The position numbers were made by a program, and so were the translations under genes. Below are positions 16,480 to 24,727 of a stretch of 64,000 bases of DNA, piece by piece. Below the pieces are notes generated by a model. The model did not search any database and was not told the DNA's origin. It was given only the letters and a program-made list of their open reading frames with translations. The stretch comes from Firm-13 sp037143795 (GTDB lineage Bacteria > Bacillota > Clostridia > Saccharofermentanales > Saccharofermentanaceae): NCBI GenBank assembly GCA_037143795.1, contig JBAWXZ010000016.1, positions 1 to 64,000 on the forward strand. Direction: 5' to 3'. How positions within the stretch are numbered: position 1 is the stretch's first letter; each line of letters begins with the position of its first letter.

Positions 16480-18510
16480 TTATGCCGCCGGCGCGGGTGT
16501 TGATCCGCCGAATCCCTGGCCGGCACCCGGGGTTACGCCGCTCATGTCAGGGCGTGTCTTTCCGCCTGGTATTCCTCCACCGCCGCCTTGCCCCATTCCG
16601 CCGGAAACTGTGCCGACGGTAGTTACAGCACCGGCGACTGTGAATCCGGTTGAATCCGTTCCTGATGTATAGGTTCCGCCGGTATACAGTCCGTCGACAG
16701 CCGTTCCAGTAGAGGTTCCCCCGTAATTGACTTTGTAAGCGGAACCGGTGACCAGATCCGGTGAACAAAGCACTACGGAATTGTATTGTTTGGCCGGTGA
16801 GAAGGTGAGGATTTCCTTGCCGTCTGTACTTTCAATATGAAAGAGCGTACCGGCTGCCTGTGCCGTATCAAGATTGATCAACACGGCATTCTGGGTCGAT
16901 GTTGTGTCCGGTGCCTGTGCCATACCGGAACTGCCCGCTGCGACTAGAAATCCGCCGGTCATCCGGAAGGAACCCGCATAATCCAGGGCGCCGTTGCCGT
17001 CGTTAGTTGGTCCGCTTACGAGCACTGTTCCGCCCGTCATATAGATGGAGCCATTGGAATCGAGGCCGTCGCCGGAGGCATCTGCTGTGATATACCCGCC
17101 GTTAATATGCAAATTGGCGTTTTCATCGGCCGCCATACCGCCCTGCATCTGATTTGTCCCGGTAGAAGATGTACTTCCACTGGATGCGTTGAAGGCATCA
17201 TCACTGGAAGTTACATGTATTGTCCCGTCGTTTACGGTAATCAGGGCACTCTCAATACCTTCATAGGATTTTGCAATTGTTGTCTCCCCGCCGTTTATTT
17301 CCAGCACGTTATTGGCATGGATACCGTCATCCCCGGTCATGAGGTTCAGTGTTCCCCCGTTGATTTGCACGATGCTGTTCGAATGAATCGAATCGTCAGC
17401 GGAGTCAATTTTTACCGTTCCTCCGTTGATTGTTATGTCAGCTTCCGCCTTGAGTCCCTTCATGCTGTCTGATGCTGTGTCATCCGTATCCGCAGCAGCA
17501 GCCGTTGCCGCCGGAGCAGCTGCTGCCGTTCCGCCTGCTGCTGCGTCATTTCTACCGCCTGCGAAATTACCCATATTATTATCTGTATGGGTTTTTCCGT
17601 TGACACTGCCGCCGCCGGCAGTAATGGTAATATCACCGCTAGTGATCAGGATACTGGTCTGCGCCTGAATTCCGTCATTACCGGATGTAATGCTGATCGT
17701 GCTGTTCTCAACACTGACAAATCCTTTTGCGGTATCTTCGTCATTGTTGGACTGCATGCCGTCACTTTTGGCATTGACCGTAATTGAAGTGTTCTTAACT
17801 GCGATACAGTCCTTGCCGCGGATTCCGTCGCCAACGGCATTCACAAAGATCACACCGCCGGTTATTTTCAGCGAATCCTTACAGTTAATGCCGTGCATAT
17901 AGTTGCCATTGACTGTCAATGATCCGGTACCGTTGATCGTAAGATCCGATTTGCTGAAAATCGCTGCGTCCGGTTCGTCGGAACCGGACGCAAGTACATA
18001 GGAAGCAGCATCGGTTACCTGATTTTTGGCGTTATCGGCCAGAATAATCACGGTCTTTTTGGAACTCTTCACATAGATCGGGGAACCGGAAGAACTCGAT
18101 ATCTCTGCGCCATTGAGGACAAGCCGCACGGTTTGTCCTTTTGCATCGATGAGAATCTGCCCGTCGGAAAGCGTGCCGCTTATTACGTAAGTGCCGGAAG
18201 AGTTGATTGTTATTTTACTCCCGTCGACGGATGCGCCCTTTCCGTCAAAAGTAATCGAACTGCCGTTCAGTACGATTTTGGATGCGGATGAGATGTCCCA
18301 TGCTGCATCTTCATCCTCGCTGTCGTAGGTTACTGCAATGTTGGTCGTTGGTGCGGCGGAAGATGTTGCTGTAGTTACACTTGCGCTGCTGGTTCCCGCA
18401 GAGGATGTATTTGCCGCCCGGGTTGTGCAGGATGTCAGAAGAGAGAAAGTAAGGAGCGACGCCATAACGACCGGGATTACCTTGATGTGGGGGAATCGTT
18501 TCATTCTCAT
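16480..18510 (-). CDS. Secreted lipoprotein with carbohydrate-binding/beta-helix repeats
   Basis: The 676-residue protein has a lipoprotein signal with LTSC and Cys28 as the anchor, then a Ser/Thr/Ala linker. A long right-handed beta-helix follows, built from repeats such as INGGTVKIDSADDSIHS, LEINGG and GDDGIHANN (about 70-520). It matches the Cthe_2159-type carbohydrate-binding family (DUF4353), which binds cellulose or acidic pectin. A Gly/Pro-rich tail ends the protein. It heads the operon with the VTC and DUF4956 genes (62-nt gap), a combination recurrent in Clostridia. AAGGAAAGG precedes two close start codons (18510 or 18504). Confidence 0.86.
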   Translation of the reverse strand: MRMKRFPHIKVIPVVMASLLTFSLLTSCTTRAANTSSAGTSSASVTTATSSAAPTTNIAVTYDSEDEDAAWDISSASKIVLNGSSITFDGKGASVDGSKITINSSGTYVISGTLSDGQILIDAKGQTVRLVLNGAEISSSSGSPIYVKSSKKTVIILADNAKNQVTDAASYVLASGSDEPDAAIFSKSDLTINGTGSLTVNGNYMHGINCKDSLKITGGVIFVNAVGDGIRGKDCIAVKNTSITVNAKSDGMQSNNDEDTAKGFVSVENSTISITSGNDGIQAQTSILITSGDITITAGGGSVNGKTHTDNNMGNFAGGRNDAAAGGTAAAAPAATAAAADTDDTASDSMKGLKAEADITINGGTVKIDSADDSIHSNSIVQINGGTLNLMTGDDGIHANNVLEINGGETTIAKSYEGIESALITVNDGTIHVTSSDDAFNASSGSTSSTGTNQMQGGMAADENANLHINGGYITADASGDGLDSNGSIYMTGGTVLVSGPTNDGNGALDYAGSFRMTGGFLVAAGSSGMAQAPDTTSTQNAVLINLDTAQAAGTLFHIESTDGKEILTFSPAKQYNSVVLCSPDLVTGSAYKVNYGGTSTGTAVDGLYTGGTYTSGTDSTGFTVAGAVTTVGTVSGGMGQGGGGGIPGGKTRPDMSGVTPGAGQGFGGSTPAPAA

Positions 18511-18691
18511 AATCCTTTCCTTGTATGTAAAATCTGTGTTCTACTTATATTATGAAAAGATTAAGAAAATGATTTCGTGAAAGTTGTGTGATAAGTAGGG
18601 CGCTTTTGCATAGAAATGGGAAAATGGTTACAATGGGTCAATTGGCAGGGACTCTTACCAAAGTGCAGATTCTCCTACTCATAGATGAACG
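18511..18691. other. Intergenic region upstream of the lipoprotein operon
   Basis: The gap between the lipoprotein start and the terminator at 18696 holds no gene that I can support. It must contain the minus-strand promoter for the lipoprotein operon, but no -35/-10 pair stands out clearly. Confidence 0.4.
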
Positions 18692-18695
18692 AAAA

Positions 18696-18733
18696 AACGC
18701 TCCCACTTTGCCGGTCGGTAAAGTGAGAGCGTT
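18696..18733 (-). terminator. Rho-independent terminator of the iorA-iorB-paaK-like operon
   Basis: Arms 18696-18709 and 18720-18733 pair over 14 bp with one wobble. On the minus strand the stem is followed by TTTTTTC. It lies 37 nt after the stop of the ligase gene. Confidence 0.88.
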
Positions 18734-18770
18734 TCAATAATTGTATCAGCCATCATATAAGAAGATCCGA

Positions 18771-20003
18771 TTAATACCGGTTGTCGTAAATCCTCGTCGA
18801 TTTTTTCTCGCTTCTTGGAAGATCGCCCAGTCCAACGGGCTTTACAACTGCCAATATGCCGATCGTTGTCTTGAAAAGATGCGCGATAGTAACCGCAAGC
18901 TGTTCTGCATCGGCTCCGGGTTCCGTTTCAACGAAAAGCGTTACGAGGTCCTTGCCGTTCAAATGGTCGATCATCACCTGGTATTCGCTCGATGCTCCGT
19001 CAATTCCCTTAAGGAGTTCATCGATCTGGCTCGGGAAAATATTGACTCCTTTGACCTTGACCATATCGTCGGTACGTCCGAGTATTGTGCCGATACGCGG
19101 GTACTTCGAACCGCACGGGCATTCACCGGGAATCATGCGGGTCAGATCATGGGTGCGGTAGCGAATCAGCGGCGCGCCTTCCTTTTTGAGGGTTGTGATT
19201 ACCAGTTCGCCGACTTCCCCGTCGGGAAGTACTTTGCCGGAATGCGGATCGATTATCTCAAAATACAGGTAATCATCCCAATAATGCATGCCGGTCTCAT
19301 AGTCGCAGCTGATGCCGATGCCGGGACCGTAGATTTCGGTCAGACCATAGATGTCGTAAAGCATTACACCGAGTTCGGAAGCAATGCGGCGGCGCATTTT
19401 TTCGCCCCAGCGCTCGGAACCGATAATTCCTTTTTTTAGGAAAAGCTGGTCGCGGATACCGCGCCTGGCGATTTCTTCCGTGAGCAGAAGGGCATAGGAA
19501 GAGGTCGCACAAAGCACAGTGCTTTTCATATCCTGCATCATGCGAATCTGCTTGTCCGTATTGCCGGGACCCATCGGTATGACCATCGCTCCGAGGCGTT
19601 CTGCACCGGCCTGGAAACCGATGCCCGCCGTCCAGAGACCGTAACCGGGAGTAATCTGCACGCGGTCAAGATTGGTAAGACCTGCCGTCTCATAGCACCG
19701 CGCAAACATAATCGCCCAGTCGTCGACATCTTTACGGGTATAAGGAATAATGACCGGTGTGCCGGTGGTGCCGGAGGAAGAGTGGATACGTATGATATCC
19801 TCGTCGGGTACAGCCTGCAGGCCCAGCGGATAAGCATCCCGCAGATCACCTTTCCAGGTGAAAGGCAAATTCTCGAAATCTTCCTGCGAATTAAGCGCTT
19901 CGACGTCGATCCCACGGAGTTTGGTGCCGTAAAATCCATCGGACGCTTTCAGGGATATAAGCTGGGCTTTAATCAAATCGAATTGTTCCTGCTTCATCTG
20001 CAT
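18771..20003 (-). CDS. Phenylacetate-CoA ligase-like protein (PaaK family)
   Basis: The 410-residue adenylate-forming enzyme has the ATP-binding loop SSSGTTGTP at 75-83, the core motif YGLTEIYGPG, and the hinge GRTDDMVKVKGVNIFPSQIDE followed by the C-terminal lid. PaaK-type ligases make aryl-CoA from aryl acids such as phenylacetate. It lies 54 nt after iorB in the same operon. That fits use of arylacetyl-CoA or arylacetate formed from aromatic 2-oxoacids, with ATP recovery in the reverse direction possible. Length is slightly shorter than the usual 430-440. The CPCGSKYPR stretch may bind a metal. Confidence 0.9.
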   Translation of the reverse strand: MQMKQEQFDLIKAQLISLKASDGFYGTKLRGIDVEALNSQEDFENLPFTWKGDLRDAYPLGLQAVPDEDIIRIHSSSGTTGTPVIIPYTRKDVDDWAIMFARCYETAGLTNLDRVQITPGYGLWTAGIGFQAGAERLGAMVIPMGPGNTDKQIRMMQDMKSTVLCATSSYALLLTEEIARRGIRDQLFLKKGIIGSERWGEKMRRRIASELGVMLYDIYGLTEIYGPGIGISCDYETGMHYWDDYLYFEIIDPHSGKVLPDGEVGELVITTLKKEGAPLIRYRTHDLTRMIPGECPCGSKYPRIGTILGRTDDMVKVKGVNIFPSQIDELLKGIDGASSEYQVMIDHLNGKDLVTLFVETEPGADAEQLAVTIAHLFKTTIGILAVVKPVGLGDLPRSEKKSTRIYDNRY

Positions 20004-20057
20004 GGGGATTTCCTGCCTTTCGGGGGACTTGTTGTTTTCAGCTCAGGGGATTTATGA

Positions 20058-20645
20058 TTATTGTGCTGCGGCTTTTGCACCGGCTGCCAGTGCTCTGGTG
20101 TTCATTTCTATGAATTGCGGTGCGACCCTCCCGGAAATAGCTGTTTGGATTTCTTCCAGTGTGAGGCCGAGGGCGCCCGTAGCGCAGGCCGCTCCAAGGA
20201 GCGCGACGTTTAAGACTTTGGCTGAGCCGCACTGCGCACAGATTTTGTCGCCGTCGACTATGACCAGGGTTTTGACGTTCTTTTTAAGGAAATCCAACAT
20301 ATCGGATGATTCATAGGAACCTTTGCCAAGGGACGCTGTAACCGGCATGACGGCTTTTTGGCTGACCACAACTACGCCGCCTTTTTTGAGGTAGGGAAGG
20401 CAGCGGACAGCTTCCGCCGGCTCAAATCCGATGATGATGTCGGCGGAATGCCGGGGCACCATCGGGGAATGGATTTCTTCTCCGAAACGGACGTGGCTGA
20501 CGACACATCCTCCGCGCTGCGCCATGCCGATGGTCTCGGCTGTGCGGACAAAGAGTCCTTTATTCATGGCGGCCTGGGATAGAAGCTTGGAGGCAAGAAT
20601 GGTTCCCTGCCCGCCGACGCCGGATAATATACAGTTCATTGTCAT
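20058..20645 (-). CDS. iorB: Indolepyruvate:ferredoxin oxidoreductase, beta subunit
   Basis: The 195-residue subunit matches IorB: GVGGQGTILASKLL at about 9-22, the ETIGMAQRGGCVVSHVR segment, and GFEPAEA. It is the gamma-type domain of 2-oxoacid:ferredoxin oxidoreductases and pairs with IorA to convert arylpyruvates to aryl-acetyl-CoA with reduced ferredoxin. It overlaps iorA by 4 nt, so equal synthesis is likely. Confidence 0.93.
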   Translation of the reverse strand: MTMNCILSGVGGQGTILASKLLSQAAMNKGLFVRTAETIGMAQRGGCVVSHVRFGEEIHSPMVPRHSADIIIGFEPAEAVRCLPYLKKGGVVVVSQKAVMPVTASLGKGSYESSDMLDFLKKNVKTLVIVDGDKICAQCGSAKVLNVALLGAACATGALGLTLEEIQTAISGRVAPQFIEMNTRALAAGAKAAAQ

Positions 20646-22423
20646 GACCGTTTACCCCCTTTAATTGCCTGCTGCGGGCAGACCTGCGCGCAGATGGAGC
20701 ATCCGTAACAGAGGGACGGCTCGATGAAAGCTTTGTTATCATTCAAGGAAATTGCAGGACACCCCAGCTTTTTGATGCATATTTTACATCCCGTGCATAA
20801 GTCCCTGTTTACCGTGTATGCCGGCAGCGGCCGGGCAACTGCGATACAGGGGTATTTAAAAATGATCGCTGACACACCTTTATGCTGTGACGCTTTTTTG
20901 ACAGCCTCTGTGGATTCTTCAAGATGCATCGGGTTGAGGACAGGTACGTCCCTGATGCCGATCGCTTCGAGGATGGCGGGAATACTGATCTTTTCCGAGA
21001 TGCTGCCCATCATCGTTTTCCCGGTGCCGGGGTGCGGCTGATGGCCGGTCATCGCTGTTGTTCCGTTATCAAGGATGATGATCGTAATATCCGTGTCGTT
21101 GTATACCGCATTAATGCACCCGGTGATGCCGGACGCAAAGAATGTCGAGTCCCCGATAAAGGCAAAATGCTTTGCGCCGGGCTCAATATGCTGCAGGCCC
21201 TGGGCAATCGTGATGCCGGCGCCCATGCAAAGGCAGGTGTCGACCATATCCAGAGGCTGGGCATTGCCAAGCGTATAACAGCCGATATCGCCCGAAAAGA
21301 CGGCCCTTTGGCCTTTCATTGCCTGTTTTACTGCGTAAAATGAAGCTCGGTGCGGACATCCGGCGCAAAGGACCGGCGGCCTGACCGGAAGATCGGGAAG
21401 CGGTTCGTCCTTTTCGGGAGCAGGGATACCAACGTATTTGTGAAGGATCTTCCTGACGGATTCGACGCTGTTCTCGCCGGCGCTTTGGACGTCACCGGTG
21501 AGCTTGCCTTTGATTTGAACAGGGAGATGATACTTGCCGCAGATAAAAATAAGTTCGCGCTCAATAACCGGATCAAGTTCTTCAATGACCATCACTTCGG
21601 TAAGGCCTTCCAGAAACTCCAGTGCCAGTTTTTCAGGAAAAGGATGGGGAGTGGCGACTTTCAAGAGTTTTACAGTGCTGCTGCCAAGGGAGTCCATTGT
21701 ATACTGATAACTGATTCCGCCGGTGGCAATGCCTTTGGCACCGCTGCCGGAAATTTTATTAAAGCGGTAGGCAGACAGCTCCCTGCCGAGAGCAGGATTG
21801 CGTTCCTCGATTTCCAGATGACGTTTGTAGGAAAGTTTCGGAAAAATAGTCCACTTCGGATCTTTAATAAAACCATCCGGTATGTGCGGTGTTTTCCCGT
21901 CGGCGATTTCCATCGACGCACAGCCATGGCAAATACGCGTCGTCGGGCGAAGAAGGACCGGAGTGCCGTATTTTTCCGAAAGGGCAAAGGCATCCGCCAT
22001 CATCGCATACGCTTCTTCCGGCGAAGACGGGTCGAAGACGGGAAGCTTGGCAAACTGCGCAAAATGACGGGTATCCTGTTCCGTCTGGGAAGAGATCGGT
22101 CCCGGATCATCAGCTGAGACGATAACCATGCCGCCTTTGACACCGACATAGGCGAGGCTCATCAGCGGATCGGACGCGACGTTCAGGCCGACCTGCTTCA
22201 TGGTGACCAGTGTCCTGGCTCCGGCATAGGAAGCGCCGGCAGCAACTTCAAGCGCTGCTTTTTCGTTGACCGACCATTCCACATAGATGCTGCCGTCATT
22301 ATTTTTGGCTGCGGTCTCAAGGATTTCTGTCGAAGGGGTGCCGGGATAACCGCATACAAGATTGACGCCTGCCTGTATGGCACCCCAGGCGATCGCTTCA
22401 TTACCCATCAGGAATTTTCTCAC
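20642..22423 (-). CDS. iorA: Indolepyruvate:ferredoxin oxidoreductase, alpha subunit
   Basis: The 593-residue subunit has the pyrimidine-binding domain of 2-oxoacid oxidoreductases at the N terminus (GYPGTPSTEI, EWSVNEKAALE). The thiamine-diphosphate domain is near 350-480 (CAGCPHRASFYA, GDIGCYTLG, GDSTFFASGITG...NAVYN). Two 4Fe-4S motifs, CTGCKICIKKLGCP and CYGCSICAQVCP, end the chain. It oxidises indolepyruvate and related arylpyruvates in anaerobic aromatic amino acid fermentation. GCGAGG upstream sets the start. A T-box leader precedes it, so the operon probably answers to charging of some tRNA. Confidence 0.95.
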   Translation of the reverse strand: MRKFLMGNEAIAWGAIQAGVNLVCGYPGTPSTEILETAAKNNDGSIYVEWSVNEKAALEVAAGASYAGARTLVTMKQVGLNVASDPLMSLAYVGVKGGMVIVSADDPGPISSQTEQDTRHFAQFAKLPVFDPSSPEEAYAMMADAFALSEKYGTPVLLRPTTRICHGCASMEIADGKTPHIPDGFIKDPKWTIFPKLSYKRHLEIEERNPALGRELSAYRFNKISGSGAKGIATGGISYQYTMDSLGSSTVKLLKVATPHPFPEKLALEFLEGLTEVMVIEELDPVIERELIFICGKYHLPVQIKGKLTGDVQSAGENSVESVRKILHKYVGIPAPEKDEPLPDLPVRPPVLCAGCPHRASFYAVKQAMKGQRAVFSGDIGCYTLGNAQPLDMVDTCLCMGAGITIAQGLQHIEPGAKHFAFIGDSTFFASGITGCINAVYNDTDITIIILDNGTTAMTGHQPHPGTGKTMMGSISEKISIPAILEAIGIRDVPVLNPMHLEESTEAVKKASQHKGVSAIIFKYPCIAVARPLPAYTVNRDLCTGCKICIKKLGCPAISLNDNKAFIEPSLCYGCSICAQVCPQQAIKGGKRS

Positions 22424-22461
22424 ATGAATACCTCGCTCTCAGCCGGTTGATATTATAAAAT

Positions 22462-22582
22462 AAAAAATCTGCCCTTTTCACATAAAAAGGACAGATTCAA
22501 ATATCCGCGGTACCACCTTACGTGATCTGCTGTATGTGCATATCCACACTTCGTATGTTTGTTTACTAACCTGTTAATGCTA
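22462..22582 (-). promoter_or_regulatory. T-box leader with terminator upstream of iorA
   Basis: On the minus strand the T-box AAGGTGGTACCGCGG (22505-22519) is followed by a terminator, arms 22485-22497 and 22466-22478 and then a T-run. GTCCTT in the terminator's first arm can instead pair with AAGG of the T-box, as antiterminators do. The bulge reads TGGT, so a tRNA with discriminator A would fit. If transcription starts at the promoter ending at 22577, only about 50 nt lie before the T-box, too short for a full-size Stem I. AGTA and a small hairpin are present there. The specifier codon cannot be assigned. Confidence 0.78.
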
Positions 22583-22605
22583 GCAAAGTGAGTGTGAAAT
22601 GTCAA
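22577..22605 (-). promoter_or_regulatory. Promoter of the T-box/iorA transcript
   Basis: On the minus strand TTGACA (22605-22600), a 17-nt spacer and TAGCAT (22582-22577) form a near-consensus sigma-A promoter. It stands between the DUF3021 stop and the T-box. Confidence 0.7.
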
Positions 22606-22656
22606 GAAAAGGAGGGTATAACGGGCGCTTTTGCGAGTCACATTATTAGTGATTTT

Positions 22657-23052
22657 TCATATAAGCTTTTCATTTATTCTCCTTACATTTCTGAGCTGTA
22701 TCGACATCAGGGATTTATTGATAACGATATAACCGGCAGCAAAGAACAGGGTGTTGGTCAGAACGGACTGCCAGTCGAGTCCTGAGGAACCCCAAAGCAG
22801 CATATAACCGATGAATACAACGTAAAGTATGGAGAAGTTACTAAGATAGAATGTCAATTTGTGCTTGAATGGAATCTGTGCGATAAGACCGTCAGTAATT
22901 TCAAGCACAGCAACCAGACCGAGGATCATCAGGCAAACCGAGGGGGTTACTGTCTTTCCGCTGTCAAAAAGCAGTCTCAGAATACAAAATACAGCCATGC
23001 CGATTGTGTAAAAAATGCACCCGTAGACGATACGTGTCTTGATTTCCTTCAT
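22657..23052 (-). CDS. DUF3021 family membrane protein
   Basis: The 131-residue protein has four membrane helices and ends in a short basic tail (LRNVRRINEKLI), as in DUF3021 proteins. These are usually encoded just after a LytTR regulator, here 11 nt away, and are thought to restrain or tune that regulator at the membrane. AAAGGAGG sets the start at 23052; a longer reading would overlap the regulator gene. Confidence 0.88.
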   Translation of the reverse strand: MKEIKTRIVYGCIFYTIGMAVFCILRLLFDSGKTVTPSVCLMILGLVAVLEITDGLIAQIPFKHKLTFYLSNFSILYVVFIGYMLLWGSSGLDWQSVLTNTLFFAAGYIVINKSLMSIQLRNVRRINEKLI

Positions 23053-23063
23053 ATGGTCCTCCT

Positions 23064-23498
23064 TTAAATGCCTAGTTTTTCTTTCAGTGCATCGGCATAG
23101 TGCCGTGTAATGATAAGGCGTTCCCCGTTTTTCATCGATGCCTCGAGCCGTGCATTCCAAAGGGGTGTCACACACTTCAGGTAATGCAGGTTCAAGATAC
23201 AGCTCTTACTGATCCTCACAAAGCCGGCGGCTTCCAGCTTTGTCTCAATCGAGGCGAGGGAAAGGGCGCTTTCATATTCTTTGTTTTCCGTATACACAAA
23301 TGTCTTTCCGTCAACCGATTCCATATAGTATGCAGTATCCGCCGGCACGGCAAAGACAGCGATGCCGGCTTTGCACGGCAGTGTGAATTCACCCTGGCGG
23401 ATTTCCTCCACCACTCGCCGAAGTCTTTGATCCATGACGGAATATCGAATTATAATTTCTGTCTCCGCATTACTATGCTGTTCCAATGTCAGCTTCAT
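23064..23498 (-). CDS. LytTR DNA-binding domain protein
   Basis: The 144-residue protein is almost entirely a LytTR domain (about 50-142): the segments FAVPADTAYYMESVDGKTFVYTENKEY, FVRISKSCILNLHYLKCV and RLIITRHYADALKEKLG follow the family pattern. It lacks a receiver domain, so it is probably regulated by its membrane partner DUF3021 encoded directly downstream. AAGGAG upstream sets the start. Such pairs usually control their own promoter and neighbouring transporters; none is adjacent here. Confidence 0.9.
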   Translation of the reverse strand: MKLTLEQHSNAETEIIIRYSVMDQRLRRVVEEIRQGEFTLPCKAGIAVFAVPADTAYYMESVDGKTFVYTENKEYESALSLASIETKLEAAGFVRISKSCILNLHYLKCVTPLWNARLEASMKNGERLIITRHYADALKEKLGI

Positions 23499-23646
23499 TT
23501 GAAACTCCTTATTCTTTTTTTCGGATACCTGCACTATATAAAAGAAATCCGCCCGCCGCAATACATCCGGCAGCAAGATGCATATCCGGGCGGTAACGTG
23601 CATAAGTGGACGGTAGTATTTCGTGGAACATTAAAATGAACGTTGC

Positions 23647-23856
23647 TTACCAGGGCGAAATGCCTGATTTTTTCTGCGCTGCTTCATCAGTATCAGAGAT
23701 TTTTTCATATATTCGTCTGTATTCTAAATATAATTCTTCCGGAGAAAGTGTACCGGCATCTATATTCGCCTTCATCCACATAAGAGCAAGATCATGAAAT
23801 GCCTTTGTTGATTCAGGAGATATACCAGTTAAGCTGTTTTCGGAAAATCCATTCAT
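23647..23856 (-). CDS. Small protein, family not recognised
   Basis: The 69-residue, largely helical reading frame has an excellent ribosome site, GGAGG, eight bases before the ATG. Its composition is protein-like: FHDLALMWMKANIDAG and SPEELYLEYRRIYEKI look like two helices. I do not recognise a family, and no partner gene is evident. It stands alone between the LytTR operon and the divergent two-component system. Confidence 0.6.
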   Translation of the reverse strand: MNGFSENSLTGISPESTKAFHDLALMWMKANIDAGTLSPEELYLEYRRIYEKISDTDEAAQKKSGISPW

Positions 23857-24034
23857 AAATCTACCTCCGCTCTTGATAACCCGATTATATCACTCCAGAG
23901 TAATATGCGATATTTTCTAAAACAGGAACTTGCTGAAAAACGCAATACTGCTTGTGCATTACGCGCCATTTCGGATGTCTTAGACAGCGTATGGTATACT
24001 TAGTGAGGCAATCGCTGAGGGGAGAGTTCCTAAA

Positions 24035-24727
24035 ATGTCTAAAAAAGATATTCTTCTGGTTGAGGATGAAACGTCCATTGTACGTATACTGGAATTGGAG
24101 TTTGCCCATGAGGGCTATACTTTCGACTCTGCCGTTGACGGCAGCGATGCGCTCATTAAGTTTGAAGAGAATACCTATTCACTTATCCTTCTGGATTTGA
24201 TGCTGCCCGAAATAAGCGGACTCGAAGTGTGCCGTAAAATCAGGAAAGAATCGGATGTGCCGATTATCATGCTTACTGCCCGCCGGGATCTGACCGATAA
24301 AGTGGCCGGTCTTGATTTGGGTGCCGACGATTACATAACCAAGCCTTTTGAAATGGAAGAACTCCTGGCAAGGGTTCGTGCCGGGCTTCGGCGCAGCCAG
24401 GGCAAAGAGGAAGAGATGCAGACGATTCAATGCGCTGATCTGACCATCAATACGAAGACGCGCGAAGTTACGAAAAATGATATAGTGATCGACTTAACCA
24501 AAACGGAATTCGCCCTGTTGGTTTACCTGATGTCAAACAAGGGGATCGTCTTGACAAGGGATCAGATTATAGATCATATATGGGGTTACGATATAGTGGA
24601 CAACACGAATATTCTCGATGTATATATAAGGTATCTAAGGCAGAAAATCGATTACCCGCAGCAATCGAACTTAATTCATACGGTAAGGGGAGTCGGCTAC
24701 ACGATAACGGAACCGCAGACGGCATGA
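24035..24727 (+). CDS. OmpR-family response regulator
   Basis: The 230-residue regulator has a receiver domain with Asp54 in LLDLMLPE and Lys in YITKPFE, then a winged-helix domain (about 130-225) closing with LIHTVRGVGYTI. GGGGAGAG upstream sets the start, and TATACT at 23995-24000 is a likely -10 box. ATGA overlap with the kinase gene shows one unit. Phased 11-bp repeats upstream of the PepSY gene at 26188-26231 are the best candidate target. Confidence 0.94.
   Translation: MSKKDILLVEDETSIVRILELEFAHEGYTFDSAVDGSDALIKFEENTYSLILLDLMLPEISGLEVCRKIRKESDVPIIMLTARRDLTDKVAGLDLGADDYITKPFEMEELLARVRAGLRRSQGKEEEMQTIQCADLTINTKTREVTKNDIVIDLTKTEFALLVYLMSNKGIVLTRDQIIDHIWGYDIVDNTNILDVYIRYLRQKIDYPQQSNLIHTVRGVGYTITEPQTA

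Noticed and set aside
22423..22605. Leader of iorA as a T-box with assigned amino acid
   Set aside because: TGG in a small hairpin could be read as a Trp codon, but the leader geometry is too unclear to assign a specifier.
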